Position numbers and translations under genes: made by a program. A stretch of 55,384 nt of DNA from the NCBI GenBank assembly GCA_026421185.1, contig JAPKCH010000008.1, forward strand, positions 1 to 55,384, in the 5' to 3' direction. Below are positions 45,518 through 55,103 of the stretch, in pieces (position 1 is the first letter of the stretch; each line of letters opens with the position of its first letter). The DNA comes from Dehalococcoidia bacterium. GTDB lineage: Bacteria; Chloroflexota; Dehalococcoidia; Lucifugimonadales; Lucifugimonadaceae. The notes under the pieces are model-generated. The model saw only the letters and a list, made by a program, of their open reading frames with translations. It did not search any database and was not told where the DNA came from.

Positions 45518-47179
45518 CTATTCCGTTAGCTTCGACGAAGATGCAGAACCAGATTTTACATCTGGCGGTCCACCACGTTTTCGCAGCGGTACTTCTCTAA
45601 TGAATACGGTCGCAATCACTGCGATAACCACGAAGATGAATGCTAAGAAGAAGACATCGCCAATAGCAGATGCCAGCGACTCTCTTATCGCTTCGAAAAC
45701 ATTATTTCCTAGCGCTACTCCCGATTCACCGTTTGCCGCGAACGCATCCTTCAAACTTTCCGATGCGCTTGAATTGATCAATGCGTTTGGATTACTTGTG
45801 ATCTGTTCGAAAAGCTGAGGCGGCACTACCTGGAACGCCTCCGGTGGCAAGTTCTCTTGCATGCCGTCTTTGAACTGGCGAACCATGAACGAACCGAATA
45901 ACGCCAGACCAATCGCTCCTCCAACCGAACGGAAGAACTGAGCTGACGAAGTCGCTATGCCGAGATATTGCTGAGGCACACCGTTTTGAATTGCTATTGT
46001 GTACAACGGGAACGATGTTCCAAGGCCGAATCCCATAACAACAGCGGAAGACAGAGCGTAAGCATGAGTCGTCGTACCGCTCACACGGCTAAGGAAGAAC
46101 ATTCCGATAGCCATTATCGAAACACCTACGATGCCTTGAAGGCGGTAATGCCCACCTGTCCGTGCCAGAATCTGGCCGCTTATCGCAGCACCAGCCACGA
46201 TACCCAACATCATCGGAGTTAGAAAGCTACCACTTGCCGTTGCTGATGCTCCGAGAACACCCTGGAACAGCAGTGGCACGAAGAATATTGCACCAAACAT
46301 CGCAAACCCGGTGAGCAAAGTGACGAGCAGTGCTACTCCAACGATTCGGTTCTTGAACACTGCCAAAGGAAGCAATGGTTCGGAGATGCGAGTCTCATAA
46401 ATACCGAATACCACCAGCATCACCCCACTGAACGCCAGAGATCCCACAACGATAGGATCTGACCATTCATATTGGTTGCCACCCCATGAGAGTCCTAGAA
46501 GCCCAGGCACGATCGCCAAAACGATCAATACAGCTCCACCAATATCTATCTTCCTCTTAGGTCCATTTTTTTTGGCGTTAGGAAAGAGCTTGATAAATAG
46601 TGCGATGACCGGAATTCCGAGCGGAATGTTCACAAGGAAAATCCACTGCCACGAAAGCTGGTCGGTAATAAACCCACCAAGTGTTGGCCCAAGTACCGAG
46701 GAAACACCAAACATCGCCGAAATAATGCCCATGTACTTCGCACGCTCGTTAGGTGGGAACAAGTCGGCGATTGTCACGAACGACAACGCCATAATCATTC
46801 CGCCGCCAAGCCCTTGAACACCTCTGAACACGATCAGGGCATTCATAGTTGGCGATGCCGCAGCCAGAGCCGATCCAACAAGGAATATGGCAATGGCGCC
46901 CACGAATAGCCACTTGCGACCATAAACGTCCGATACAGCCCCAGTAATCAGGACAACCGAGGTCGACGCCACTATGTAAGCGGTCGAAATCCACGTAAAA
47001 CGGTCAAATCCATCAAGATCAGCCATGATCTTCGGAATCGCAGTCGCAACAATCGTCTGGTCCAGCGAAGCCAGAAACATTGCGAACATCACGCCGATCA
47101 ACGTCAATTTTATCTGACGAGGCGTTAGACCATGGTCTATCCACTCAGCTTGGAATGGAGCGGCTTTCGCTTCGGCCAA
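45518..47179 (-). CDS. DHA2-family (EmrB/QacA) multidrug MFS transporter
   Basis: 553 residues with 14 predicted membrane segments. DHA2 motifs are present: LDQTIVATAIPKIMADL in helix 1 (motif D1), VYGRKW (motif A) and GPTLGGFITDQLSWQWIFLVNIPLG (motif C, antiporter). It exports drugs or toxic metabolites in exchange for protons. The TTG at 47179 is the best start. It lies 52 bases downstream of the orphan Mo-subunit gene on the same strand and may be co-transcribed, in which case it could export that enzyme's product; this is speculative. Confidence 0.93.
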   Translation of the reverse strand: MAEAKAAPFQAEWIDHGLTPRQIKLTLIGVMFAMFLASLDQTIVATAIPKIMADLDGFDRFTWISTAYIVASTSVVLITGAVSDVYGRKWLFVGAIAIFLVGSALAAASPTMNALIVFRGVQGLGGGMIMALSFVTIADLFPPNERAKYMGIISAMFGVSSVLGPTLGGFITDQLSWQWIFLVNIPLGIPVIALFIKLFPNAKKNGPKRKIDIGGAVLIVLAIVPGLLGLSWGGNQYEWSDPIVVGSLAFSGVMLVVFGIYETRISEPLLPLAVFKNRIVGVALLVTLLTGFAMFGAIFFVPLLFQGVLGASATASGSFLTPMMLGIVAGAAISGQILARTGGHYRLQGIVGVSIMAIGMFFLSRVSGTTTHAYALSSAVVMGFGLGTSFPLYTIAIQNGVPQQYLGIATSSAQFFRSVGGAIGLALFGSFMVRQFKDGMQENLPPEAFQVVPPQLFEQITSNPNALINSSASESLKDAFAANGESGVALGNNVFEAIRESLASAIGDVFFLAFIFVVIAVIATVFIREVPLRKRGGPPDVKSGSASSSKLTE

Positions 47180-47231
47180 TATGTACTACCTCATGTCAAA
47201 CAAGTGGTGAATTACGTAACCTAAAACAAAC

Positions 47232-49532
47232 TTACGAAGAAGCAGAATACTTCATCGCCTGGAATACACGTTCCGGACTCATCGGAAGTCGATCCATGCG
47301 GACACCAATAGCATCACTGATTGCGTTTCCAATAGCAGCCGGAGGAGGAACGATTGGCGGTTCGCCAACGCCTCTGATTCCGAACACACCATCGTCGGCA
47401 GGAGTTTCGAGGATCACAGTGTTGATCATCGGCAAATCCAGAGCTGTTGGCATTCGGTAGTCAAGGAACGAAGCGTTTCGCATCAGCCCCTGATCGTCGT
47501 AAACATACTCTTCCGACAATGCCCAGCCGATGCCCTGAACAGCTCCGCCCTGCATCTGGCTTTCAACCTGAGTCGGGTTGATGCACTTACCTACATCTTG
47601 AAACAACGTGAAATCAGTGAGCTGAACTTTGCCGGTATCAGGATCGACTTCAACATCGGCAACTGCCATTGCGTAGCCGTTGGCAGCTCGCATTCCGGGA
47701 TCATTTGAAGCTGTAGCAACAACGTTCGAACCGTTCTTCGTAACAGCAGCGCCGGCGTCCTTGAACGACACCTTTGAATCCTGATTATCACGAGCGTAGA
47801 AATGACCGTCTTTGTATTCAACGAATTCGGCATCAACGCCGAATCGAACAGCCATTTTCTCTTTCATCTGATCGATGACTAAGTTTCCAGCCTTATATAC
47901 AGCCTGACTCAACGTGCGAGTAATTCGTGATCCAGCGGCATTTCCTGTGTAAGGAATACCTTCAGTGTTAGCGGTATGAACATAAATTTCTTCAGGCTCG
48001 ATTTCGAGTGTTTCTGCGGCAACTTGCGCAGTACCAGTTCGAATACCGTGAAGATCTACTGCCCCAATGGTTACGTCGACTCCACCGTCGTGATTGACCA
48101 TGACTCGTGCGCTTGAAATCTCAATTCCACACGGCCACCAGCCGATTCCAACACCACGCCCCACAGGGAACCCGTTTGCACTCTTCTTTATAGGTCGGTT
48201 GTACTCGTCGGAAGCCTTCACAGCTTTGAGCATTTCAACGATTCCTATACGAGAGTATTCCTCGTCATCAACGTTCGTGTCACCTGTCTTCGCAGCGTTC
48301 TTAATACGAAAGTCGATCGGGTCCATTCCGATTTTTCTGGCAAGATCGTCGAGCGTAGATTCACCACAGAAAGTTGCAACAGTTGCGCCCGGAGCGCGGT
48401 ATGCCGCAACACGAGGTGCATTCGTCACTACGTCGTAAGCATCAACCTTCGAATTCTCAGGTTGGTAGCAAGCAAATATCGTCTGCATTCCTCGCAGAAC
48501 TGGTGAACCAGGGAAGCCACCAGCGCCGAATACGAGTCGTGCCTGAGCGGCTTTCAGGACACCATCCTTAGTAGCACCCATCTTCACCGTGACTACCGCA
48601 CCCGATGCAGGACCAGTCGCCTTTAGAACTTCTTCTCGGGTTAGAACGATCTTGACCGGTTTACCGGATTTCTTAGAAAGAATTGCAGCAACTGGAGTAA
48701 CTCGTGGTGTGTTCTTGGCTCCGAACGCACCACCGACTTCCAACGGAATGATTTTGATCTTGCTGACATCTACTTGAAGAAGGTTCGACATGTTTTGTCG
48801 CAATGGGAACGTTCCCTGCGAGTTCGCCCATACTTCGATGCGGCCGTCGGCGTGCCAGTGAACAGTTTCAGCCTCTGGCTCAAGGTAACCCTGATGAACG
48901 AGAGCAGTTCGGTAAGTTCGCTCGACTATAACATCGGATTCAGCGAATCCCTTTTCGACGTCACCTTTGCCGCCTTCCATGTGACCAGCAATGTTGCTTG
49001 GAACATCTGCCGATCCTGATAGCGAAGTTGCAATTAGCCCTTCGTGAAGCAATGGCGCATCCTGCGACATCGCTTCAATAGGGTCGGTTACAGCCGGCAG
49101 AACTTCGTACTCAACCTTGATTCGTCGAGCAGCCTCTTCAGCTATGTGAATATCGGTCGCAGCTACGGCTGCGAGTGGGTGACCTTCGAACAGTGCCTTG
49201 CGGCGTCCCATGATTAGATTTGCCAGGAACTGAATACCAATCTCAACCTCACCCGTGTCGACATCACCACTGACGTCCGATGGGAAGTCTGCTGCGGTAC
49301 ACACGGCTTCAACACCAGGCATCGCTTCGGCTTCTGATGTGTCGATCGACAAGACTCTAGCGTGTGCGTGAGGGCTTCGGACTATCTTTGCGAATAGTGA
49401 ACCCGGTGCAGTGAAGTCGGCTCCGAATATTGCCTGACCGGTGACTTTCGCGTCACCGTCGACTTTTCGGTAGCGTTTTCCAAATTGCTTAAATTCCAGA
49501 CCATCGGCGTTTGAGCGTGTTTCAGTAGTCAT
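47232..49532 (-). CDS. Molybdenum hydroxylase Mo-binding subunit, third, unpartnered copy
   Basis: 766 residues from the ATG at 49532. It has the same fold as the two Mo subunits upstream in the window, with KVTGQAIFGADF, VHQGYLEPEAETVHW, VGGAFGAKN, AYRAPGATV and GVGEPPIVPP with catalytic Glu724. It is clearly more diverged from the other two than they are from each other. No FAD or 2Fe-2S subunit gene is adjacent, so it must borrow one or have a partner elsewhere. An exporter follows it. The substrate is unknown. Confidence 0.92.
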   Translation of the reverse strand: MTTETRSNADGLEFKQFGKRYRKVDGDAKVTGQAIFGADFTAPGSLFAKIVRSPHAHARVLSIDTSEAEAMPGVEAVCTAADFPSDVSGDVDTGEVEIGIQFLANLIMGRRKALFEGHPLAAVAATDIHIAEEAARRIKVEYEVLPAVTDPIEAMSQDAPLLHEGLIATSLSGSADVPSNIAGHMEGGKGDVEKGFAESDVIVERTYRTALVHQGYLEPEAETVHWHADGRIEVWANSQGTFPLRQNMSNLLQVDVSKIKIIPLEVGGAFGAKNTPRVTPVAAILSKKSGKPVKIVLTREEVLKATGPASGAVVTVKMGATKDGVLKAAQARLVFGAGGFPGSPVLRGMQTIFACYQPENSKVDAYDVVTNAPRVAAYRAPGATVATFCGESTLDDLARKIGMDPIDFRIKNAAKTGDTNVDDEEYSRIGIVEMLKAVKASDEYNRPIKKSANGFPVGRGVGIGWWPCGIEISSARVMVNHDGGVDVTIGAVDLHGIRTGTAQVAAETLEIEPEEIYVHTANTEGIPYTGNAAGSRITRTLSQAVYKAGNLVIDQMKEKMAVRFGVDAEFVEYKDGHFYARDNQDSKVSFKDAGAAVTKNGSNVVATASNDPGMRAANGYAMAVADVEVDPDTGKVQLTDFTLFQDVGKCINPTQVESQMQGGAVQGIGWALSEEYVYDDQGLMRNASFLDYRMPTALDLPMINTVILETPADDGVFGIRGVGEPPIVPPPAAIGNAISDAIGVRMDRLPMSPERVFQAMKYSASS

Positions 49533-49677
49533 AAAAAGTCTCACTAAAGAGCAAGTATTTGTTCGATATTGGCGAGTTGTCTAAGGGATGCTTCCAAAAA
49601 TTTAGCCGAATTCGCCACTCTACCACGCGTATGCACTTCATTAAGGGTTATTTATGCCGGTTACCTAGCGACGCTAG

Positions 49678-49881
49678 TTACCACTTTTTAGGCTGAGTTG
49701 ATTCAGTTTGTAACCCATCGTGATCTGGAACGTCTTCTCTGACAATATGGAGCGTGTAGTAATAGTCAATTTCACCCATGAATTTGAACTGCTTGAGAAG
49801 GTCTTTAACCAAATCACAAAACGAATCGTGCGATCGCAAATACTTCTGGAACGTGCGAAAGTCGTCTGAAAGATCGATCAT
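49678..49881 (-). CDS. Small hypothetical protein
   Basis: 67 residues reading MIDLSDDFRTFQKYL at the start; acidic and aromatic-rich, no membrane segment. No family recognised and no ribosome binding site before the ATG at 49881. It could be a real small gene or a fragment; nothing in the neighbourhood helps. Confidence 0.35.
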   Translation of the reverse strand: MIDLSDDFRTFQKYLRSHDSFCDLVKDLLKQFKFMGEIDYYYTLHIVREDVPDHDGLQTESTQPKKW

Positions 49882-50141
49882 CGTGCTAGCGTTGTCAGTG
49901 ACCGCCTACAACTTACGCCGATTACGAATAACTCATTTATCGTCAGTTAGTGCATCAATCTCTGTTTCGGCCATCGAAGTGACGGCGCCAATTTGAAAAT
50001 CGTGAAGTACCTCTCAAATCGTGGCCCACTTATATTCGGCAACCTTCTGAAACCGGTTCAGCATTACACCGCTATATCTGATCGATGAAGATTTTCCTGT
50101 TTCGCCTGAGCCAACTAATCCTCTTTGATCAATAAGGCACA

Positions 50142-52346
50142 ATGCCAGCAATCACACCAACCATGACATTGAAAATTACGTCTTCCGCTCAAACCGCAAT
50201 TCAGAACGAATTCAGCCGGCAAATTAACGCCGGACTTCACTCAAGTGCATCGCTTGCAGTGTTCAAGAACGGCGTCCTTGTAATCGATATCGTTCAGGGA
50301 GCACCACATTCGTCGCCTCTGTTCAGGGTGTTCTCGATGGGTAAGCCTCTCGCAGCAGCCGTCCTTTGGCGGTATAAAGCACGAGGTAAATTTGACTGGG
50401 ACACACCGGTTGCCGAGTTCTGGCCTGAGTTTGGTACTCGCGGAAAATCATCTGTAACAATCGGACATGTTCTGTCGCACTCGGCTGGACTCGCTTCGTC
50501 CGGTACTATTCCCCATCACGATTACGGTGATTGGGGTCGAGTGATTTCGCACATCGAAGATATGCGCCCTGCGACGACGCCGGGGTCGACCGTTCACTAC
50601 CACTCACGAACGTTCGGATGGCTGGTAGCCGAGATTACGTCTCGTATATCTGCCCTCACGTTCGCAGAGGCGTTCGCACGCGAAGTAACCCTGCCGTTGG
50701 GGCTCAAGAACACATCGTTCACAGTTGATCAAGCCGATTTCGGCAGAGTAGTGCCAATCGACGCCAGCTCTGAGTGGCCCGATTCCAGCACCGTGAACGA
50801 CTTAAATTCGTTGCTACGAGCACAAATCATGATGCCGGCAGGTTCAATGATCACAACCGCTCACGATGTCGCAAAGTTCTACTCGGCGATTTCTGGAAAA
50901 GGAAAACTCTCGGGTGTTCCGTGGCTGCCCGAAGAAGTGGTGAATGAAGTCACATCACTTCAGGCAGAGGGTCCAGACGCCGTATCTGGCAACTACTCAA
51001 GATTGGGATTCGGAGTACGTCTTCCATCTTCGCCACCGAATCAATATGCAAGCATCAACGAAACTGACACTGTCGGTCACGGTGGCATGGCTACTTGCAC
51101 CGGATGGGCGAGCTTGGACGACGATCTTTCGGTTGCATTCATCACGAATCGATTGCAGATTGAAGCGCCAAACAAGATACGACTTCACGATATGGCCAAA
51201 GTTATACGTGAATCGACAAGTGCTACTGACTTCACACAAATCGCTCCAGTCGTAGCGATAAATTCGAAGGAGCCAGCAATCGTGAATGCTTCTAATCAGG
51301 AACGCGTATGGCCCGGCAAAGAATGGCAAACGGCTGAACCTGAACAACTAGGATTCGATAGGACCAAACTATCCGAGGCAGGTCGCTATCAAGCTGAAAT
51401 AGCCGTCGATCAGCCTTACAGAATCTTAATCATAAGGCACGGTAAAATCGCTGCCGAATGGAACTTCCGATCCGACCCCACCGGTCAGGCACACCAAGCC
51501 TCAGCGTCGAAATCTACTTTCTCGTCAATTCTTGGAATCGCCATCAGTGAAGGTGTAATCAAATCTGAAAACGACCGAGTTGCCGACTACTATCCCGAAA
51601 TGCTTAACGTCGCTCCCGGGGAAGGACCCAAAGAAGGCAGGTACGCGTTTCATGACAACGACGGCATTACGTTCAAACAGTTGATCGGTAACACCTCTGG
51701 ATACATGAAACCCGGAGAAGCTCCCGGCAAGGTGTTCAACTACCAAACGTTCGGAATGAACATTCTCACGCACGCGATTGCCTCAGCCTACAGCCTATAC
51801 AAATCGTCAAAACCCGAACAGGGCGCAGGATTCGGCACTCTCACAGAATGGAAAATCCGAAATCTAATCGACGGCAGTTGGGCATGGAAGTACAGCAACT
51901 TAGAAATGCACTCTGAAGCCAAGCTAGGCGTATTCGGCTATATGACCTCGTACCAGATGTCGTCGCGCGACATGGCTCGAATGGGTTGGCTGTGGCTGAA
52001 CAAAGGTAATTGGAACGGGTCACAGATCATTCCGTCTGAATGGATCGACAAAGCCACTAAAGTTTCTAGTGAAATTATCGAAAACGAATCCGAAGAACGG
52101 CATGTGTACGGTCTAGGATTCTGGTGCAATGATCAAGGTCAAGTTTGGCCCAATCTTCCAAAGGATTCGTTTGCAGCCAGTGGAGCTGGAAACCAACATA
52201 TATGGGTATGCCCTAGTCTCGATCTCGTAATTGTTCAGTCCCCCGGAATATACCCGTCTCGCGGTGCGTTCGATTCCGAAGAGCAATTAGAAGATCGGCG
52301 ATCGATGCAGGGTCTACTGGGTCGAATAGTCCACTCGATAAAATAG
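50142..52346 (+). CDS. Double-domain serine hydrolase: two fused beta-lactamase-type domains
   Basis: 734 residues. Domain one (about 15-360) has the SxxK motif SMGK at 65-68, a TIGHVLSHSAGL segment and YHS as the YxN counterpart. Domain two (about 400-734) has its own SxxK motif SASK (454-457), KQLIGNTSGYMKPGE and YQT, with an LWLNKGNWNGSQIIPSEWI segment as in class C-related esterases. Both halves belong to the beta-lactamase/EstB/6-aminohexanoate hydrolase superfamily, and each keeps the nucleophile Ser and general-base Lys. No signal peptide is seen, so antibiotic resistance is unlikely; ester or amide hydrolysis is expected. The start is the ATG 50142 or the one at 50163. Confidence 0.9.
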   Translation: MPAITPTMTLKITSSAQTAIQNEFSRQINAGLHSSASLAVFKNGVLVIDIVQGAPHSSPLFRVFSMGKPLAAAVLWRYKARGKFDWDTPVAEFWPEFGTRGKSSVTIGHVLSHSAGLASSGTIPHHDYGDWGRVISHIEDMRPATTPGSTVHYHSRTFGWLVAEITSRISALTFAEAFAREVTLPLGLKNTSFTVDQADFGRVVPIDASSEWPDSSTVNDLNSLLRAQIMMPAGSMITTAHDVAKFYSAISGKGKLSGVPWLPEEVVNEVTSLQAEGPDAVSGNYSRLGFGVRLPSSPPNQYASINETDTVGHGGMATCTGWASLDDDLSVAFITNRLQIEAPNKIRLHDMAKVIRESTSATDFTQIAPVVAINSKEPAIVNASNQERVWPGKEWQTAEPEQLGFDRTKLSEAGRYQAEIAVDQPYRILIIRHGKIAAEWNFRSDPTGQAHQASASKSTFSSILGIAISEGVIKSENDRVADYYPEMLNVAPGEGPKEGRYAFHDNDGITFKQLIGNTSGYMKPGEAPGKVFNYQTFGMNILTHAIASAYSLYKSSKPEQGAGFGTLTEWKIRNLIDGSWAWKYSNLEMHSEAKLGVFGYMTSYQMSSRDMARMGWLWLNKGNWNGSQIIPSEWIDKATKVSSEIIENESEERHVYGLGFWCNDQGQVWPNLPKDSFAASGAGNQHIWVCPSLDLVIVQSPGIYPSRGAFDSEEQLEDRRSMQGLLGRIVHSIK

Positions 52347-52463
52347 TCGAATGTGTAAACTGCGCATACAAGGCCTCTTTTCACATATACGTCTTAACCG
52401 GGGCGACTGCTAATCTGCGCCTATTCGACTGAATGAAAAAAAACCTGCGCTTGAGGGTTATAA

Positions 52464-53186
52464 ATGTCTGATCGTTTCTTCGCATTGAGCATTGCTGGTG
52501 GCCGTGGCGAGCGACTTCGTCCGCTAACCGACAAGCGGCCGAAACCTATGGTCGAAATAAACGGCAAGCCAATCATCAGCTACCAGGTCGACTGGATGTG
52601 CGCTCAGGGCGTCACAGACGTTGTGTTCTTGATCGGTTACAAGGGCAAGATGATTCAAGATTATTTCGGTAACGGATCGGAACACGGAATCACAGCCCAC
52701 TACTCCAGCGAAGAAACACCTCTCGGAAGAGGCGGAGCCATCAAGCAAGGGCTGTCGCATGTCCCGAAAGATGCGAAGACCATACTGGTGGCGAACGGCG
52801 ACATCATTACCAATCAGCCACTCGACCTCATGACTGAACTGCACGAACAATCTGGGGCCACTGGAACCATAATGTTGGTTCCTTACCCGAGTCAGTACGG
52901 CGTTGTTGAATCCAATGATCAAAACGTCGTCACGCAGTTCATAGAAAAGGGCAATTTGCCGTTCTGGATTAACGCCGGGATTTATCTTTTCGACCGGATA
53001 ATAGAGTCGCTACTACCTGATACTGGTGATCACGAAACAACAATGTTTCAAGACTTAGTTAAGCAGGGCAAGCTTTCGGCGTACCACTCAAACATGGCGT
53101 GGACGAGCATCGAAAGCCCAAAGGATCTGAGTGACATTACGGATCAAATCAACGAAGGTCGAATGGTGCTGGCAAGCAGCAAGTAA
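52464..53186 (+). CDS. Sugar-phosphate nucleotidyltransferase
   Basis: 240 residues. The nucleotide-binding signature is LSIAGGRGERLRPLTDKRPKPMVEINGKPI (7-36), and GRGGAIKQGL and VANGDII follow. C-terminal INAGIYLF places the sugar. It matches mannose-1-phosphate guanylyl- or glucose-1-phosphate thymidylyl/uridylyltransferase-like proteins lacking the C-terminal beta-helix. The base and sugar cannot be told. A GAGGG ribosome binding site precedes the ATG. It could supply activated sugar for envelope glycans such as those handled by the GT-C/DUF2298 protein. Confidence 0.93.
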   Translation: MSDRFFALSIAGGRGERLRPLTDKRPKPMVEINGKPIISYQVDWMCAQGVTDVVFLIGYKGKMIQDYFGNGSEHGITAHYSSEETPLGRGGAIKQGLSHVPKDAKTILVANGDIITNQPLDLMTELHEQSGATGTIMLVPYPSQYGVVESNDQNVVTQFIEKGNLPFWINAGIYLFDRIIESLLPDTGDHETTMFQDLVKQGKLSAYHSNMAWTSIESPKDLSDITDQINEGRMVLASSK

Positions 53187-53211
53187 GCGTTAGCGACACT
53201 TATGTGTCAGG

Positions 53212-53673
53212 CTAGTCGTTCTCTGCAAAAAGCCGCAGCAGGTCGTGCCGAGAAATCATTCCGACTGGCATGCCGTCTTCAAGCACCGTCAAGTGATGCG
53301 ATTCATCATTAACCATCAATTTCGCTACTTCAGAAATGTGCGTATCTGGCCCAATCGTCTCTGAATTTTTTCGCATTGCATCGCCAACCAAAGTGTTTCG
53401 GGTGTTGCGAATCACTTCTTCGATATTCTCAGGATTACCGAGTTCGCTTCCGAGTACTCGCAGCACCGTTTGTCGAAGGTAAGGCAGAACGGTTTCTTCA
53501 GGAAGATATTTCGATTCGGACAGCAGCCCAACGAACTGACCTGAGTCATCGACAACCACTAGTGAGCCTACGTTCTTTTCGAGCATAATTTTTGCAGCTT
53601 CCGACACAGGCTTTTCAGCCGTAATGGTCAAAACTGGTGATGACATTATTTCGCTAGCCAATTTAGTGAGCAT
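53212..53673 (-). CDS. CBS-domain pair protein
   Basis: 153 residues made of two CBS domains in tandem (about 8-60 and 90-150): MSSPVLTITAEKPVSEAAKIML with GSLVVVDDSGQFVGLLSE, and DTHISEVAKLMVNDESHHLTVLEDGMPVGMISRHDLLRL. Such stand-alone Bateman modules bind adenine nucleotides or SAM and regulate partner proteins. No enzyme is fused. It is convergent with the nucleotidyltransferase. Confidence 0.92.
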   Translation of the reverse strand: MLTKLASEIMSSPVLTITAEKPVSEAAKIMLEKNVGSLVVVDDSGQFVGLLSESKYLPEETVLPYLRQTVLRVLGSELGNPENIEEVIRNTRNTLVGDAMRKNSETIGPDTHISEVAKLMVNDESHHLTVLEDGMPVGMISRHDLLRLFAEND

Positions 53674-53782
53674 TAAGCCACTTACACTCCATCAATTTGA
53701 ACCGTATTCATATTCACCACTATAACGCCGGGCGCGTGAAGCAAGCGTCAGAAACAAACCAAAAAATCTTGCTTAGTAAAAC

Positions 53783-54442
53783 CTAAGCAGTCTGACGCGA
53801 CAGTGCTTGCCGGGCGAAGCGTGCGACATTTATGGCCGCCACTACGATGTTTTCCGAACTTGTATTGATCGTAATGTCGTACAGGCTATGATCATCAGGA
53901 TCGGCATCATGGATGTCACGGAAGTACTCGCGCTGAAGCTTCTCTCGTCGTTCGATATTGTACTCAGCGTCAGATACCGAATTTAGGCCTTCACGCTTCA
54001 TTACACGCTCAACACGATCTTCCCATGAAGCAAAGAGTCCGACCTTCAATACTGTACGTTCGCCAGCTTCAACACAGCCTGCTCGGTGCACAAGCACAGA
54101 TTTACCTCGTTCAAACAGGTTATCTACGCTTGAAACATCGCCAGCCTCTGCACGCTTCTCTGAAGGGCCATCGCTATCCCAAGTCAGAGGAAGTAACAGG
54201 GCTTCAGAAACATTGAAATATGGATCGCCAACGGCGTTACCAAGTACGAATCCTGAAACAGCACGTTCAACAATCGCCCAAAAACGATGGGTCATGGGAG
54301 CAGGAGCTGCTTCGTTGATGCCTGCTAATGAACGAGGTAGAGCAATCCGGTCGATATATTCGAAATCGAACATTCTCGCAACACGCTTGCCCAGTTCAGG
54401 ACCACCAGCGCCAATATGTCCATCAATAGTTATTACAGACAT
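53783..54442 (-). CDS. Cytidylate-kinase-like protein
   Basis: 219 residues from the ATG at 54442. The start is chosen because MSVITIDGHIGAGGPELGKRVA is the family N-terminus and because the ATG sits one base after the TetR stop (TGAGATG); the open frame extends upstream inside tetR. The P-loop is GHIGAGGPELGKR, without the GKS/T of classic P-loops, as is common in the cytidylate kinase-like family (PF13189 type). A lid-like Arg-rich segment (WEDRVERVMKREG) and RREKLQREYFRDIHDADPDDHSLYDI follow. The substrate is unknown. It forms an operon with the TetR regulator. Confidence 0.88.
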   Translation of the reverse strand: MSVITIDGHIGAGGPELGKRVARMFDFEYIDRIALPRSLAGINEAAPAPMTHRFWAIVERAVSGFVLGNAVGDPYFNVSEALLLPLTWDSDGPSEKRAEAGDVSSVDNLFERGKSVLVHRAGCVEAGERTVLKVGLFASWEDRVERVMKREGLNSVSDAEYNIERREKLQREYFRDIHDADPDDHSLYDITINTSSENIVVAAINVARFARQALSRQTA

Positions 54443-54443
54443 C

Positions 54444-55103
54444 TCAGCTGCTTCCGTTTTTACTCGAACTATTCTCAATAGTATGCAAATTTGCATCTTC
54501 ATCAGAGAACTCAAGGGAAGTTCTAAACAACTTCCACATCGAAACTGCGTTCTCACCAAGTGGGTGTGTCGAAGGATCGAATAACCACCTAGTCACTGCA
54601 GATTGGATCATACCGAAAAATATCATCGCTGCGGCATCTGGCAACACGGTTTTGGCGATTTCATCTCGTTCAATACCTTGAGAAATGATCCCGGCTACTA
54701 GGGACAAGTATTTTTCCACTAAACGTCGACCAGCAGAACGCACTCTTGGCTCTTCAAATTGAGCCGATTGAGCAATAACTACAAACGAAATACCTTGCCG
54801 CAACTCAACATACGAAACGTGAAGCTGCAACATATGCTCGAGACGCTCTAAAGCGTGTCGGTCTGAAAGAGTGGCACGAGATATCGCCTGAAACAACGAT
54901 TCTTCCACTTCTTTCAGCAGAAGTAGAATGACTTCTTCTTTAGAAACCACATGCCTATAAATCGCAGCTTCAGTCACGCCTACCTTCGAAGCAATACCTC
55001 GAATAGTTAGCGCGTCTACACCACCACTCGCGATTAAATCTCGTGCTGCTTCTACAATTTGACTTTGTCGAGTTTGGTGATCCAGCCGGATTCGTGTAGC
55101 CAT
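54444..55103 (-). CDS. TetR-family transcriptional regulator
   Basis: 219 residues. The helix-turn-helix spans about 10-57: RQSQIVEAARDLIASGGVDALTIRGIASKVGVTEAAIYRHV. The C-terminal all-helical ligand domain (60-200) is of the usual TetR size and has the AMIFFGMIQSAVTRW segment. The target is probably itself and the kinase-like gene that starts one base after its stop. The rest of the window, 55104-55384, holds nothing I can support. Confidence 0.95.
   Translation of the reverse strand: MATRIRLDHQTRQSQIVEAARDLIASGGVDALTIRGIASKVGVTEAAIYRHVVSKEEVILLLLKEVEESLFQAISRATLSDRHALERLEHMLQLHVSYVELRQGISFVVIAQSAQFEEPRVRSAGRRLVEKYLSLVAGIISQGIERDEIAKTVLPDAAAMIFFGMIQSAVTRWLFDPSTHPLGENAVSMWKLFRTSLEFSDEDANLHTIENSSSKNGSS

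Noticed and set aside
50142-52346. Antibiotic-resistance beta-lactamase
   Set aside because: No signal peptide and a closer likeness to esterase/amidase members of the superfamily.
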